This document shows, in pieces, positions 35,881 through 46,593 of a DNA stretch of 64,000 nucleotides. The stretch is from Geobacillus kaustophilus (GTDB taxonomy: Bacteria > Bacillota > Bacilli > Bacillales > Anoxybacillaceae). The notes beneath the pieces are model-generated. The model ran no database searches. It had not been told where the DNA came from and worked only from the letters and a program-made list of their open reading frames with translations. The stretch lies in contig NZ_JYBP01000003.1 of NCBI RefSeq assembly GCF_000948285.1, forward strand, positions 3,224,001 to 3,288,000, read 5' to 3'. A program made the position numbers and the translations under genes. Each line of letters begins with the position of its first letter. Position 1 is the first letter of the stretch.

Positions 35881-36702
35881 TTATGAGGAGCGCATGCCGT
35901 TAATCAGCCCGAGCATTTGTTCAGATATGGAAATGGCGCGGGCGTTCAGCTGATACGCTCGGCTTGTCGCCATCAGGCCGACCATTTCCTCGCCAAGGTC
36001 GACGTTCGACTGTTCCAAGGCGCCTTGCTTGACGCTGATTTGACCGCGCAAGTTGCCGTTGAGCTCCCGTGCAGCGCCGGGAACGGCTGGCAAGGTAAAG
36101 ACGTTGTCGCCTTGCGCTTCCAAAAGCTGCGGGCGGTCAATGGCCGTGACGCCAAGGTTGACGCGGGCGACGACGCGTCCTGCGGCATCAACTGCCGTCA
36201 GCGTCCCGGTAGGGGACAGCTGAAAACCGGTTGCTCCGGCGGGAAGCTCGATGGGCTCGTTCGCTTCATCGAGCACCGGGCGGCCATCGCTCGTGACAAG
36301 GGCGAGGCGCCCATCCATCGGCGTGATATAAAAGTTGCCGGCGCGGGTGTAGCCGATCGTTTCCGCTCCATTTTGATCGGTCAGACGGACGCGGAACCAT
36401 TGGTTCTCGGCCGTCAAAGCAAAATCCAAGCGGCGTCCGGTCTCGACAAGGGCGCCTTGTGCGAGGATGAGCATCGTCGAAGCGAGACGCGCCCCGTTGC
36501 CATAGCGCACGCCCGCCGGCGTTTGCCGGGGCGCTTCGTCGTTCGGCAGGCGGTCGATTTGTTGGGTCAAGAGCTCGGCAAAGCTCGCTTCGCGCCGTTT
36601 AAAGCCGACGGTGTTGCTGTTGGCGATGTTATGGCTGATCGTATCAAGCCGCTCTTGCAAAGCGTTCATCGTGTTGGCGGCGGTGAGCATCGAGCGAAGC
36701 AC
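35881..36702 (-). CDS. flhP: Flagellar hook-basal body protein FlhP
   Basis: 273 residues of the FlgF/FlgG rod family. The N-terminal MLRSMLTAANTMNALQERLDTISHNIANSNTVGFKRR is the rod-type coiled-coil motif; the matching C-terminal helix is LEQSNVDLGEEMVGLMATSRAYQLNARAI. Distal rod or hook-adjacent component exported by the flagellar system. 21 bp after flhO. Confidence 0.95.
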   Translation of the reverse strand: MLRSMLTAANTMNALQERLDTISHNIANSNTVGFKRREASFAELLTQQIDRLPNDEAPRQTPAGVRYGNGARLASTMLILAQGALVETGRRLDFALTAENQWFRVRLTDQNGAETIGYTRAGNFYITPMDGRLALVTSDGRPVLDEANEPIELPAGATGFQLSPTGTLTAVDAAGRVVARVNLGVTAIDRPQLLEAQGDNVFTLPAVPGAARELNGNLRGQISVKQGALEQSNVDLGEEMVGLMATSRAYQLNARAISISEQMLGLINGMRSS

Positions 36703-36723
36703 GGGCTTGTCCTCCTTTTGTCA

Positions 36724-37548
36724 TCATTTCAGGCGGCCGACTTCGTTGACGGCCTTATCCAAGCTGCGGTCGTACGCTTGGACGATTTTTTGGTTTGCTT
36801 CAAACGTGCGGTAAGCGGCGAGCAAATCGGTCATCGTCCGCTCGATGTCGACGTTTGATCTTTCAAGAAAACGCTGTTTCAGCGTATACGTCGCATTGCC
36901 GGGCGCCTGCGGCAGCAGGCCTATCGTGCTGCGGAATAAACCGTTTCCTTCCTTCACCAACGCTTGCGGGTTGGCGGCGAATACGACGCCGAGACGGGCG
37001 GCCGTCCCATTCTCATCGATGATCGTTCCGTCGTCGCGAACAGAAAACCGCTCGCTTGAAAGCGGAATGCGCCTGCCGTTGTCATCAAGCACATACCAGC
37101 CCTCTTGCGTCGTCAAGTAGCCGTCCGGGCTCAAGGTGAAATGGCCGTTTCTCGTGTAGCGGACTTCGCCCTCGCCCGTTTCGATGGCAAAAAACAGCGC
37201 GCCGCGCTGCCCGCTCGCCGGATCGACGGGGACTTGTCCGTCCACAAGGGCGATATCGGTCGCCAAACCGGTTTCTTTCACATCCCCTTGGCGGAAATTC
37301 GGGATGAGCTCTTGCATATAGACGCCCGTGTTAAGCGGTCCAATCACCGTTCGCGTCGGGATGGCGCGCCTTGGGGCGGCCGGTTGATCCTCGAGGCGGC
37401 TCATCAGCAGTTCCGGAAACGCCCTCATGGCAGCCGCATCAGCTTTGTATCCCGGTGTTTCGGCGTTCGCTAGATTGTTCGTCAACCAATCGACGCGCCG
37501 CTCTTGCGCCAACATGCCGCTCGCGGCGGTATACAACCCTCTTAGCAT
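36724..37548 (-). CDS. flhO: Flagellar hook-basal body protein FlhO
   Basis: 274 residues from ATG 37548 (MLRGLYTAASGMLAQERRVD), with GAGAGGTG upstream. Same family as flhP: NNLANAETPGYKADAAA near the N-terminus and LERSNVDIERTMTDLLAAYRTFEANQKIVQ at the C-terminus. First gene of flhO–flhP–epuA-like–fabZ. The 310 bp to mbl hold no gene I can support. Confidence 0.95.
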   Translation of the reverse strand: MLRGLYTAASGMLAQERRVDWLTNNLANAETPGYKADAAAMRAFPELLMSRLEDQPAAPRRAIPTRTVIGPLNTGVYMQELIPNFRQGDVKETGLATDIALVDGQVPVDPASGQRGALFFAIETGEGEVRYTRNGHFTLSPDGYLTTQEGWYVLDDNGRRIPLSSERFSVRDDGTIIDENGTAARLGVVFAANPQALVKEGNGLFRSTIGLLPQAPGNATYTLKQRFLERSNVDIERTMTDLLAAYRTFEANQKIVQAYDRSLDKAVNEVGRLK

Positions 37549-37858
37549 GACCAGCACCTCTCTTGTCCGATCAGTCAATAAATGCCAAGCAGACGGCAGG
37601 CGGGCTAACCGCTCCACTCCTTCCCGTTATAAGCGGACGGAGGCAGCCGCGGCATCCCCAGCCGTTCCTTTTTTGTCCGCAACGCTTGTCCCAGCGGCAG
37701 CCGTTTTCACTTTTATGACGAATTCCACCACGCAATGAGAAGGCAACGTTCTTCTAAAGCGGTCTGCGCCCGAATGCACCAAAAAGTTGGCTCCATAAGG
37801 TTGATCAATGTGAACAATCTCCTTGCGGAAGGGCGTTCACCATTTCACCGCCGGCGTT

Positions 37859-38860
37859 TTAAATCAGCTGCGATTTCGGCGCCCGATCGATGTTTTCCAG
37901 CATAATCCCGGTGCCAAGGGCGACGCAGTCCATCGGGTTTTCGGCGACGAACACCGGCAGTTTCAACTCTTCCGCTAAAAGCAGGTCGATGCCGTGCAAG
38001 AGTGCCCCGCCCCCTGTCAAAATGACGCCGCGGTCGATAATATCCGCCGACAATTCCGGCGGGGTGCGCTCAAGCACGCTTTTCGCGGCTTGTACAATGA
38101 GCGACACCGGCTCGCGCAGCGCTCGTTCGATCTCCTCCGACCGGATGGTGATCGTGCGCGGCAGCCCGGTGACAAGATCGCGGCCGCGGACGTCGATTTC
38201 TTCGGATCGTGCGCCTGGGAATACCGTTGCGACTTTAATTTTGATTTCCTCGGCCGTTCGCTCCCCGATGAGCAGCTTATATTCGCGCTTGATGTAGTTT
38301 AAAATTTCCATGTCGAACTTGTCCCCAGCCATTTTAATGGAAGAGGCGGTGACAATGTCTCCCATCGAGAGAACCGCCACGTCGGTCGTGCCACCGCCAA
38401 TATCGACGACCATGTTTCCGCACGGCTGAAAAATGTCCATTCCGGCGCCAATGGCTGCGACTTTCGGCTCTTCCTCCAAGTACACTTTTTTGCCGCCGCT
38501 TTTTTCCGCTGCCTCTTTGATCGCTTTCCGTTCCACGGATGTTGTGTTCGTCGGGCAACAAATCAAAATGCGCGGTTTGGCGAAAAAGCCTTTTAGGTCG
38601 AGCTTGCTTAAGAAATGCTTCAGCATCGCTTCGGTAATGTCAAAATCGGCGATGACGCCGTCTTTGAGCGGCCGAATGGCAACAATATTCCCAGGAGTAC
38701 GTCCGACCATTCGTCGTGCTTCTTCGCCGACTGCCAGCACTTTGTTCGTATGTTTATCGATCGCCACGACGGACGGCTCATTGAGCACGATGCCTTTGCC
38801 TTTGACGAAAATGAGGACGTTCGCCGTGCCTAGGTCAATGCCGATGTCTCGTGAAAACAT
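37859..38860 (-). CDS. mbl: Rod-shape actin homologue Mbl
   Basis: 333 residues from ATG 38860 (MFSRDIGIDLGTANVLIFVKG), with CAAGGAGG upstream. Actin-like phosphate and adenosine motifs DIGIDLGTAN, MVVDIGGGTTDVAVLS and GVILTGGGALLHG are clear. Guides lateral wall synthesis. Downstream of spoIIID as in Bacillus, which supports Mbl over MreB. Confidence 0.95.
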   Translation of the reverse strand: MFSRDIGIDLGTANVLIFVKGKGIVLNEPSVVAIDKHTNKVLAVGEEARRMVGRTPGNIVAIRPLKDGVIADFDITEAMLKHFLSKLDLKGFFAKPRILICCPTNTTSVERKAIKEAAEKSGGKKVYLEEEPKVAAIGAGMDIFQPCGNMVVDIGGGTTDVAVLSMGDIVTASSIKMAGDKFDMEILNYIKREYKLLIGERTAEEIKIKVATVFPGARSEEIDVRGRDLVTGLPRTITIRSEEIERALREPVSLIVQAAKSVLERTPPELSADIIDRGVILTGGGALLHGIDLLLAEELKLPVFVAENPMDCVALGTGIMLENIDRAPKSQLI

Positions 38861-38966
38861 ATGGCTTGCTCCTCCTTGCCTCTGCCTTAAAATCATTCCT
38901 AATTGTTTATTTTATCATATTTGCTTGCCGGAATGATACTGCAAACGGCAGATGGCAAGGAAAAAG

Positions 38967-39230
38967 TCAGTTGTTTTTCACTGCCTGCTTTTTATACTTT
39001 TTCTTCGTTGCCTCCCCGCCGCGCAAATGGCGGATCGATTTATGGTAATCGAGAATTTGTTTGACTTCTTGGGCCAGCTCCGGGTTGATTTCCGGCAGCC
39101 GCTCGGTCAAGTCTTTATGCACGGTGCTTTTGGATACGCCAAATTCTTTCGCGATGACGCGAACGGTTTTCCTCGTCTCCACGATATACTTGCCAATCTT
39201 GATCGTACGCTCTTTGATGTAATCGTGCAC
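38967..39230 (-). CDS. spoIIID: Stage III sporulation DNA-binding regulator
   Basis: 87 residues with a GTG start at 39230, preceded by GGGAGGG. Mother-cell regulator. The HTH lies in VRVIAKEFGVSKSTVHKDLTERLPEI, followed by the basic C-terminal helix HKSIRHLRGGEATKKKYKK that adds minor-groove contacts. The longer frame to 39338 has no family similarity. Confidence 0.97.
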   Translation of the reverse strand: MHDYIKERTIKIGKYIVETRKTVRVIAKEFGVSKSTVHKDLTERLPEINPELAQEVKQILDYHKSIRHLRGGEATKKKYKKQAVKNN

Positions 39231-39538
39231 ACCACTCGCCCTCCCTAAGTTGGATGTGAGAAGTGAGAAGTGTGAAATGAGACTCGTCTTGCCAATGATG
39301 AGCGCCGCTTTCGCTGGATGTCTTAGAAGCGTCTTCATCGCGTCGCTTGCCGGTTGTGAACGATCCCCACCTCAACCACTCTCATTGCTGTTCAATTTGT
39401 AACATTTTATTAGACAAATCGGGTATATATACCAGAAATATCAAGGAGGACAACGGTTTTTTCACAGTTTTTTGCCGGTTGTAACGAAGAGGAAATGGGA
39501 AACGACTATAATATAGAAAAGCCAAAGGAGGAGCGAGA

Positions 39539-40048
39539 ATGGGAAAAGGAAAGACGCTCGGCATCATTGCGGCACTCGTGGGAGCAGCAGCGGTGAGTGC
39601 GTTGTTCATGTACACAAACGGCAGTGATCGGCCGCAGGTGAAAGACGATTTGCTTGGCCCCGCTCCGGCGGGCAAACCGGCCCAAGCGGGGGGAAAAGGA
39701 ATCATTGCTGGGACGCTTGAGCCATCATTGAGATATGAGAAGGAAAACGGCGCCTATGTGTTTACATTCACAGTGAAAAACCAAACCGAACGCGTGCAAA
39801 CGGTGACATTTACGAGCGGAAAAAAATACGATTACATCTTGTATCGCGACGGACAGAAGGTGAAGCAGTTCAGCGAAGGGAAAATGTTTACCCAGATTTA
39901 TGAAGAACGGACGTTAAAGCCGGGGGAAGAACTGTCATTTCAAGAGACGTTCCGCGGCTTGGAGCCAGGAGAGTATGCGCTCGAGTGGTGGCTCGCTGAC
40001 CGAAATTGGCCGAATGCAAGAGCGAAAGTGACGTTTACGGTCGAGTGA
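39539..40048 (+). CDS. BsuPI-related protein (intracellular proteinase inhibitor-like)
   Basis: 169 residues, with AAGGAGG seven bases before ATG. N-terminal hydrophobic segment LGIIAALVGAAAVSALFMY suggests membrane attachment or export. The C-terminal two thirds is a beta-sandwich: YVFTFTVKNQTERVQTVTFTSGKKYDYILYRDGQKV, FTQIYEERTLKPGE and GEYALEWWLADR, as in the BsuPI domain. Divergent from spoIIID. TATAAT lies at about 39507. Confidence 0.85.
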   Translation: MGKGKTLGIIAALVGAAAVSALFMYTNGSDRPQVKDDLLGPAPAGKPAQAGGKGIIAGTLEPSLRYEKENGAYVFTFTVKNQTERVQTVTFTSGKKYDYILYRDGQKVKQFSEGKMFTQIYEERTLKPGEELSFQETFRGLEPGEYALEWWLADRNWPNARAKVTFTVE

Positions 40049-40282
40049 AGGCGCTGTTCGTTTTCACGACGGCAGGCGCGTCCACCGTCCGGTGCTGTTT
40101 CCGATTGAAATCGTTTCCTTCGTTGCGCTTTCTTGCCTGCGTTATCGCAAAAAGAGGGGCCGATTCAAACGATCGTTCTTTCTTCGCGGAAAATGCATGT
40201 GAAGGTGTTTCGCGCGTATATACGGCGATCAAAAAAGGGCGCCCCGTTGCGTTTGTGGGACACCCTATGGCGCGCCGGAATA

Positions 40283-40816
40283 TTACGACAAGAAGACGGC
40301 CCCGTACACAAGCGATAAGGCGATGACGTACGCCGGGTGCAGGCGCCATTTGCCAAACATCAAAAAGGCGCTGGCGGCGGCAAGAAGCACCGTTTGGCCG
40401 AGCCCGGCCCCTTCATACGACTCACGGAAAAAGTCGATGGCCATGAGTGCAAGCATCACGGCGATCGCTGGGCGGATATAGGCGGTAAGCCGCTTCACTT
40501 GCGGCGCGTCTTTCCATTTGTACAACAGTTGCAAGAGCGCCAGCAGCAAAACAAGCGACGGAGCGACGCTGGCAAACACTGCGACAATAGCGCCAAGGAC
40601 GCCAGCCTGTTCGTATCCGATATAGCCGGCCATTTTCGTCGCAATGGGGCCGGGAAGAGAGTTGCCAAGCGCCAGCACTTCGCTGAACTCGTTGACCGTC
40701 ATCCAGCCGTAGCGGTCAACGACTTCGTGCTCGATGAGCGGAATGGAAGCCGGGCCGCCGCCGTAGCCGAGAATGCCAGGCCAAAAAAAGGCGAGAAACA
40801 GCTGCCAATAGATCAT
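40283..40816 (-). CDS. Chromate transporter, half subunit 2
   Basis: 177 residues, one ChrA domain. GILGYGGGPASIPLIEHEVV and LGNSLPGPIATKMAGYIGY are the family signatures; about six membrane helices. Overlaps the other half-size gene by 4 bp; the two presumably form one transporter. CHR proteins expel chromate or act on other anions; the substrate is not proven. Confidence 0.93.
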   Translation of the reverse strand: MIYWQLFLAFFWPGILGYGGGPASIPLIEHEVVDRYGWMTVNEFSEVLALGNSLPGPIATKMAGYIGYEQAGVLGAIVAVFASVAPSLVLLLALLQLLYKWKDAPQVKRLTAYIRPAIAVMLALMAIDFFRESYEGAGLGQTVLLAAASAFLMFGKWRLHPAYVIALSLVYGAVFLS

Positions 40817-41394
40817 GACGACGCCCTCCTTTCTCCGCCTTTGTCTCTATCCTCCGCCTTTGGCTTGCTTCGGCCGACAAACGCCGCCGCAAGCAACACT
40901 GCGACCACAAGCGCCGGGTGGAGGCCGAGCCACTGCAAGGCCAAAAAGCAGGCAAGAAGGAGCAGGGCGGCCGGCCGCCAGCCGAGGGCGGCGCGCGCCT
41001 GTTTGGCGAACTGCCACGTCATCTCGGCGAGCATGACAGCCACGACCGGCACGACCGCTTTCGTCATCCCAGCGACCCATGGTGTGTCTTTAAACGAGGA
41101 TAAGGCGGCCAACAGCACGATCATCAACACGACCGTCGGGGCGGTCGTCGCCAACACGGCGTTCACTAAACCAAGTGCGCCGCCGACACGGTAGCCGATA
41201 TAGCCGGCAAGCTTCGTGGCGATCGGGCCGGGCAAAGCGTTGGCGATGGCCAAAATCTCTGCGAATTCTTCATCGGTCATCCAGCGGTATTTCGTCACCA
41301 CTTCAGCGCGCACGAGCGGGATCGAAGACGGACCGCCCCCGTACCCAAGCATGCCGACGCGGAAAAAAGCGAGAAATAAATGCCATTGGTTCAT
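40813..41394 (-). CDS. Chromate transporter, half subunit 1
   Basis: 193 residues from ATG 41394 (MNQWHLFLAFFRVGMLGYGGGP). The long in-frame extension to 41640 overlaps ggt antisense-like sequence and is not used. LAIANALPGPIATKLAGYIGY is the conserved CHR motif. 25 bp downstream of ggt on the same strand. Confidence 0.93.
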   Translation of the reverse strand: MNQWHLFLAFFRVGMLGYGGGPSSIPLVRAEVVTKYRWMTDEEFAEILAIANALPGPIATKLAGYIGYRVGGALGLVNAVLATTAPTVVLMIVLLAALSSFKDTPWVAGMTKAVVPVVAVMLAEMTWQFAKQARAALGWRPAALLLLACFLALQWLGLHPALVVAVLLAAAFVGRSKPKAEDRDKGGERRASS

Positions 41395-41419
41395 CGAAGT
41401 CATCCCTTTATCGCTAGTC

Positions 41420-43024
41420 TCACCAAGCGGCGACTGCACCGTCCGTGCGCGGCTCCGTCCCGGCGGCGAGCACGCCGGTGTCAGGATCGCGCCAAATGAT
41501 TTGCCCGCGACCGAACGGACCTCCGTCAAGCGCCACACAGATGTCATGCCCTTTGCGGGCGAGCGCTTCGGCGATATGGCGCGGGAAGTGCGGCTCCACC
41601 AACACCGTTTTTCCTTCCATCCACTGCCAACGTGGCGCATCGAGCGCCGCTTGCGGGTTCAAGTCAAAATCGACCGTGTTCATGATCACTTGCAAATGCC
41701 CTTGCGGCTGCATGAATCCGCCCATGACGCCGAACGGACCGACTGGCGTGCCGCCTTTGGTCAAAAAGCCAGGGATGATCGTATGATACGGCTTTTTCTG
41801 CGGCGCCAGCCCGTTCGGATGGCGTTCATCGAAGACAAAGTTATGGCCACGGTTGTGCAAGGCGATGCCGGTGCCTGGGACGACAAGGCCCGAACCGAAG
41901 CCCATATAGTTGCTTTGGATGAATGATACCATATTGCCTTCGCCGTCGGCGGCGGCCAAATAGACCGTTCCGCCTTTTGGCGGCGTCCCCGGCTCCGGTG
42001 TGAGTGCCTCCTCGTCGATTTGCGCCCGGCGCGCGGCGGCAAACGACTCCGACAACAGCTCGTCTGGGCTGCAGCTCATATAGCGGCGGTCGGCGATGTA
42101 CGCTTTCCCATCGGCAAAGGCAAGCTTCATCGCCTCGATTTGCCGGTGGTGCGTCTCGACATCCGGGACACTTGGCACGTCAAACCCGTTCATGATGTTT
42201 AACGCCATTAAGGCCACAAGCCCTTGACCGTTCGGCGGAATTTCCCACACCTCATAGCCGCGGTAGGAGACAGAGATCGGCTCAACCCATTCCGGCTCGT
42301 ACTCGGCGAGGTCATCCGCCGCCAAAAAGCCGCCGTATTGCTTCGAGAAAGCAGCCATTTTTTCCGACAGCTCGCCTCGGTAAAAGCTTTCTGCCTCGGT
42401 TTCAGCGATCAAGCGAAGCGTCGCGGCATGATCCGGTGACGCCCACACCTCGCCGATCTTCGGCGCGCGGCCGCCCGGCGCAAACGTTGCAAACCAGGCG
42501 GCGAACTCCGGCCCACGAAGCGCTTCTTTGTATGTACGGAACGCCGCAGCCCAGTACTTTCCGAGCACTGGCGACACCGGGTAGCCGTTTTCCGCATAGG
42601 CGATCGCCGGCGCGAGCGTTTCCGCAAGCGGCAGGCGGCCAAAGCGTTTTGACAGCGCCGCCCACGCCGCCGGCGCCCCCGGAACGGTCACCGGAGCGAA
42701 GCCGTATTTCGGCATCTCCGTATAGCCGCGCTCTTTGAGCGCTTCAATCGAGATCGCTTTCGGCGCATAGCCGCTCGCGTTTAATCCGTACAGCTTCCCG
42801 TCCGTCCAAACGAGGGCGAACGCATCTCCGCCGATGCCGTTCGATGTCGGTTCGACAACCGTCAAGCAAGCGGCCGCAGCGATCGCCGCATCAATGGCAT
42901 TGCCGCCTTTTTTCAACACATCAAGCCCCGCTTGCGCCGCGAGCGGCTGCGACGTTGCGACGACGCCGTTTTTGGCAAACACCGTCATCCGCTGCGATGG
43001 GTATGGGTGGTATAGGAAGTCCAT
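41420..43024 (-). CDS. ggt: Gamma-glutamyltransferase (YwrD-like, cytoplasmic)
   Basis: 534 residues, an Ntn hydrolase. It has GNAIDAAIAAAACLTVVEPTSNGIGGDAF, and the autocleavage/catalytic Thr is T353 in GGTVYLAAADGEGNMVS, followed by the small-subunit SNYMGFGSG and GVMGGFMQPQGH. It has no signal peptide, unlike secreted Ggt, so it probably acts on imported gamma-glutamyl compounds. The start at 43024 has GAGGAGGGG. It lies 12 bp after a peptide-importer ATPase, suggesting one operon for glutathione or gamma-glutamyl peptide use. Confidence 0.94.
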   Translation of the reverse strand: MDFLYHPYPSQRMTVFAKNGVVATSQPLAAQAGLDVLKKGGNAIDAAIAAAACLTVVEPTSNGIGGDAFALVWTDGKLYGLNASGYAPKAISIEALKERGYTEMPKYGFAPVTVPGAPAAWAALSKRFGRLPLAETLAPAIAYAENGYPVSPVLGKYWAAAFRTYKEALRGPEFAAWFATFAPGGRAPKIGEVWASPDHAATLRLIAETEAESFYRGELSEKMAAFSKQYGGFLAADDLAEYEPEWVEPISVSYRGYEVWEIPPNGQGLVALMALNIMNGFDVPSVPDVETHHRQIEAMKLAFADGKAYIADRRYMSCSPDELLSESFAAARRAQIDEEALTPEPGTPPKGGTVYLAAADGEGNMVSFIQSNYMGFGSGLVVPGTGIALHNRGHNFVFDERHPNGLAPQKKPYHTIIPGFLTKGGTPVGPFGVMGGFMQPQGHLQVIMNTVDFDLNPQAALDAPRWQWMEGKTVLVEPHFPRHIAEALARKGHDICVALDGGPFGRGQIIWRDPDTGVLAAGTEPRTDGAVAAW

Positions 43025-43036
43025 GGCAACCCCTCC

Positions 43037-44014
43037 TCACTTCACTTCATGGCAAGCGACGAAATGGCTTGAAGCCGCTTCTTTCCACTCCGGCCGCTCT
43101 TGTTTGCATCGTTCTGTCGCCACCGGGCAGCGCGTATGGAACGGGCATCCTTTTGGCGGGTTGGCCGGGTTCGGCAAGTCGCCTTCAAGACGAATGCGCT
43201 CCCGCTTCACGCCCGGTTTCGGTCGAGGAATGGCGGACAGCAATGCTTTTGTATATGGATGGAGCGGATTGGCGTACAGCTCCCGCGACGGAGCCAGCTC
43301 CACTGCATGGCCTAAATACATGACAAGCACACGATTACAAAAATGACGCACGACCCCTAAATCGTGGGAAATAAACAAATACGTCAGTCCGTGCTTTTCT
43401 TGAATGTATTTTAATAACTTAATGATTTGCGCTTGCACAGATACGTCCAAAGCAGACACCGCCTCGTCGCAAATAACGAGCGACGGATTCAAGGCAATGG
43501 CTCGGGCGATGCCAATCCGCTGCCGCTGTCCGCCGCTGAATTCATGCGGGTACCGGTCGTAATGTTCTGGGCGAAGCCCGACTTCTTGAAGCAATTGCAA
43601 TACCCGCTCTTCGCGTTCAGCCTTTGTCATGTTCGTATGGATGACAAACGCTTCTTCCAAGGCATGGCCGATGCGTTGGCGAGGGTTGAGCGACGCGTAC
43701 GGATCTTGGAACACCATCTGCATCTCTTTTTTCCACTTTTTGCGTTGCCGTTCCGGCAAGCGGCTGATCTCCTCACCCCGAAAGAAGATGGCGCCACCCG
43801 TCGCCTCTTCAAGGCCGAGAACCGTTCGGCCGAGCGTCGATTTTCCGCATCCCGATTCATCGACGATGCCGATGCTTTCCCCGGCAAACACATCGAGGGA
43901 GACGTTTTCGACCGCTTTGACATAGCCTTGGATACGCCGCAGCAGTCCCCCTCTGATTGGGTAATATTTTTTGACGTTTTCCAGCTTAAGAAGTGGCTGC
44001 TTGGACTGGCTCAT
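43037..44014 (-). CDS. Peptide ABC transporter ATPase (OppF/DppF type)
   Basis: 325 residues. Walker A GIVDESGCGKST (Asp where Gly is usual before ESG), LSGGQ-type EFSGGQRQRIGIARA, Walker B SLVICDEAVSALD. The C-terminal oligopeptide-importer domain has the Cys cluster in GCPFHTRCPVATERC (iron–sulfur-type in DppD/F). Partner of the next gene upstream; the two overlap by 29 bp. Confidence 0.94.
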   Translation of the reverse strand: MSQSKQPLLKLENVKKYYPIRGGLLRRIQGYVKAVENVSLDVFAGESIGIVDESGCGKSTLGRTVLGLEEATGGAIFFRGEEISRLPERQRKKWKKEMQMVFQDPYASLNPRQRIGHALEEAFVIHTNMTKAEREERVLQLLQEVGLRPEHYDRYPHEFSGGQRQRIGIARAIALNPSLVICDEAVSALDVSVQAQIIKLLKYIQEKHGLTYLFISHDLGVVRHFCNRVLVMYLGHAVELAPSRELYANPLHPYTKALLSAIPRPKPGVKRERIRLEGDLPNPANPPKGCPFHTRCPVATERCKQERPEWKEAASSHFVACHEVK

Positions 44015-44990
44015 GGCTGTGGGCTCCCTCCTCTAGCCAGCAACGGACAGAATGGCTGGCGCTGATCGTTTTCTCTGGCGGCGGCGCCGTGCGGCATTGG
44101 TCGGTCGCAAACGGACAGCGCGGGTGGAAGCGGCAACCGTCAATTCGTTCGTGCAAGCTCGGTAGCGTCCCTGGAATCGGTTCAAGCGAATACTCCTCAT
44201 CATCGACGCTCGGCACGGATTTCAACAACCCTTTTGTGTACGGGTGGCGCGGGTTGGCGAAAATACTTTCGACATCGCCTTCTTCCACTTTCTCACCAGC
44301 GTACATGACCATCACTCGATCCGCCATTTCCGCGACCACGCCCATGTCATGAGTGATCAAAATGACGGCCATATTCAATTTTTGTTTCAACTCATTGATC
44401 AAATCCAAAATTTGCGCCTGAATGGTCACATCCAAAGCAGTTGTCGGTTCATCCGCAATAAGCAAGCTCGGATGGCAGGCAAGCGCCATGGCGATCATGA
44501 CACGCTGCCTCATCCCGCCGCTCAACTCATGCGGGTATTGTTTCATCCGCTTTTCCGGAAACGGGATGCCGACTTGCTTGAGCAGTTCAATGCTTCGTTC
44601 GTGCGCTTCCCGTTTCGACAGTTTTTGATGAAGCATCAATGGCTCACGAAGTTGATAACCAACTGTAAACACAGGGTTGAGCGCCGTCATTGGTTCTTGG
44701 AAAATCATTGAGATTTCATTGCCGCGGATGCGGCGCAGCTCTTCTTTCGACAATTTCACCAAGTCGCGGCCGGCGAACTCAATCGACCCACTCTCGATCG
44801 TTCCGTTGTTTGGCAGCAACCTCATAATAGACAGCGAGGTGATGCTTTTTCCACATCCTGATTCGCCGACGATGCAGAGTGTTTCTCCTTTGCGAACCGA
44901 AAAAGAAACCCCCCGCACGGCGGAGACTTTTCCCTCCGTCGTGCTGAAGGTCGTGACAAGGTTCTCGACACGCAGCAATGTTTCAGCCAT
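43986..44990 (-). CDS. Peptide ABC transporter ATPase (OppD/DppD type)
   Basis: 334 residues. Walker [12 protein letters not shown], signature [15 protein letters not shown], Walker [15 protein letters not shown]-loop [10 protein letters not shown] and the C-terminal [14 protein letters not shown] cluster. Forms the ATPase dimer with the OppF-type protein. Confidence 0.94.
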   Translation of the reverse strand: MAETLLRVENLVTTFSTTEGKVSAVRGVSFSVRKGETLCIVGESGCGKSITSLSIMRLLPNNGTIESGSIEFAGRDLVKLSKEELRRIRGNEISMIFQEPMTALNPVFTVGYQLREPLMLHQKLSKREAHERSIELLKQVGIPFPEKRMKQYPHELSGGMRQRVMIAMALACHPSLLIADEPTTALDVTIQAQILDLINELKQKLNMAVILITHDMGVVAEMADRVMVMYAGEKVEEGDVESIFANPRHPYTKGLLKSVPSVDDEEYSLEPIPGTLPSLHERIDGCRFHPRCPFATDQCRTAPPPEKTISASHSVRCWLEEGAHSHEPVQAATS

Positions 44991-44998
44991 GCTATCCC

Positions 44999-46561
44999 CT
45001 ACTCTCTATGAACGTGATAGAGCGACCATTGTCCTGTCGGATCGATCTCCAATCCTTTCACCGATTGATCGACGGCTGCCGTCACAACGCCGTGGTTCAT
45101 CACGACAACGGCTGCGTCTTTCAGCAAGAATTCATTCGCTTCTTTCAATTTTTGTTTCCTCACTTCTGGATCGATCGTCATACGTGATTCTTCGACAAGT
45201 TTGTCAAAGGTTGGGTTGCTGTAGAATGTACGGTTCGATACCCCTGCGTTTTTTGAATGGAAATTTGGATAGAACAGCTCACTGCCATCTGCCGTGCTGT
45301 TGGTCCATCCAAGGAATGTCATATCGTATTTTCCTTGCTTTGTTGCGTCAAGGAAGGTTCCCCATTCCATCGATTCAATTTCAGCGTTGATACCAACTTC
45401 TTTCAACTGAGCTTGAACGATCTCCGCCATTTTCATGTAATTTGCCGTATTGGCGACCAAAATTTTCACTTTCGTTCCTTTATAGCCATGTTCTTCAACG
45501 AGCTGTTTCGCTTTTTCCGGATCATAGGTGTAAGCGACGTTTTCTGACGATTCATCATAGCCGAACACTTTCGGGCCGATGACACTGTTTGATTTCACCC
45601 CAAGTCCTTTCAGCTGCTGAATATACTCATCTTTGTTGATCGCATAGGAAACGGCTTGACGGAAGGCGAGTTCGTTCATTGGTTTCTTTTTCATATTAAA
45701 CCCTAAATAGTAGACCGGCGTGCCCTCTTTTTTAATCAGCTGGACGTTTTTCATCGATTCGATGCGGGACAACTGTTCAGCCGAGATATTGTCGATAAAT
45801 TGCACATCGCCGATCTGCAGCATCGAAATCGCCGTCGTCACTTCCGGAACAACTTTGAACGTCACTTTCTCCAGCTTCGGCGCACCTTGCCAATAGTCAT
45901 CGTTTTTCTCTAATGTCACATGGTCGCCCGGCACCCATTCGACAAATTTAAACGGACCAGTGCCAACTGGCTGTTTCATCAAGTCTTGCTTTTGATCGGC
46001 TGTCGGACTGACGATAGAAGCATTCGTATGTGACAAAGCCGCCAACATCGGGCCATATGGGTACTTGGTTTTGATTACTACCGTGTAATCATCTTTCACT
46101 TCGACCGATTCAACCGGTTCAAGAAGCGAGGCCCGCGGCGCCGCCGTCTTCGGATCTCTCAGCTTATCAAACGTATACTTGACTGCTTCGGCGTTAAAAT
46201 CAGTGCCATCATGAAACTTGATGCCTTTTCTCAATTTAATAACCCACGTTTTATCATCTGGAGTTTCATACGATTCCGCCAAATGCGGCTTGATTTCCAT
46301 CGTCTCTGGATCGCGGACGAACAACGTTTCATACACTTGCTCGATCACGGCAGAAGATACAGAGTCGTTCGTTAAGATCGGCGAGAGACCCACTGCGTCA
46401 GATGTCGTCGCATACGTCAGCTCTTGAACGACATTCTCCTTCTCCTGCGAGCCGGATGATGCACTGTTGGAAGTGGACTTGCCCCCGCATCCGGCCAACG
46501 CCGCCGAAACGGCAAGCACAAAAGCAAGCACAACATACGACCAATACGTTTTCTTTTTCAC
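44999..46561 (-). CDS. Peptide-binding lipoprotein of the ABC transporter
   Basis: 520 residues from GTG 46561 ([18 protein letters not shown]…), with GGGGGGA upstream. Lipobox LAGC with Cys25. SBP_bac_5 fold: [52 protein letters not shown] and [15 protein letters not shown]. Captures peptides outside the membrane. Middle gene of B-C-A-D-F. Confidence 0.94.
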   Translation of the reverse strand: MKKKTYWSYVVLAFVLAVSAALAGCGGKSTSNSASSGSQEKENVVQELTYATTSDAVGLSPILTNDSVSSAVIEQVYETLFVRDPETMEIKPHLAESYETPDDKTWVIKLRKGIKFHDGTDFNAEAVKYTFDKLRDPKTAAPRASLLEPVESVEVKDDYTVVIKTKYPYGPMLAALSHTNASIVSPTADQKQDLMKQPVGTGPFKFVEWVPGDHVTLEKNDDYWQGAPKLEKVTFKVVPEVTTAISMLQIGDVQFIDNISAEQLSRIESMKNVQLIKKEGTPVYYLGFNMKKKPMNELAFRQAVSYAINKDEYIQQLKGLGVKSNSVIGPKVFGYDESSENVAYTYDPEKAKQLVEEHGYKGTKVKILVANTANYMKMAEIVQAQLKEVGINAEIESMEWGTFLDATKQGKYDMTFLGWTNSTADGSELFYPNFHSKNAGVSNRTFYSNPTFDKLVEESRMTIDPEVRKQKLKEANEFLLKDAAVVVMNHGVVTAAVDQSVKGLEIDPTGQWSLYHVHRE

Positions 46562-46593
46562 TGGCTTTCCCCCCACAACATATATAAGAGTTT

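Noticed and set aside
38967-39338. spoIIID starting at 39338
   Set aside because: The extra 36 residues are unlike the family; the GTG at 39230 has a proper ribosome site and gives the standard SpoIIID N-terminus.
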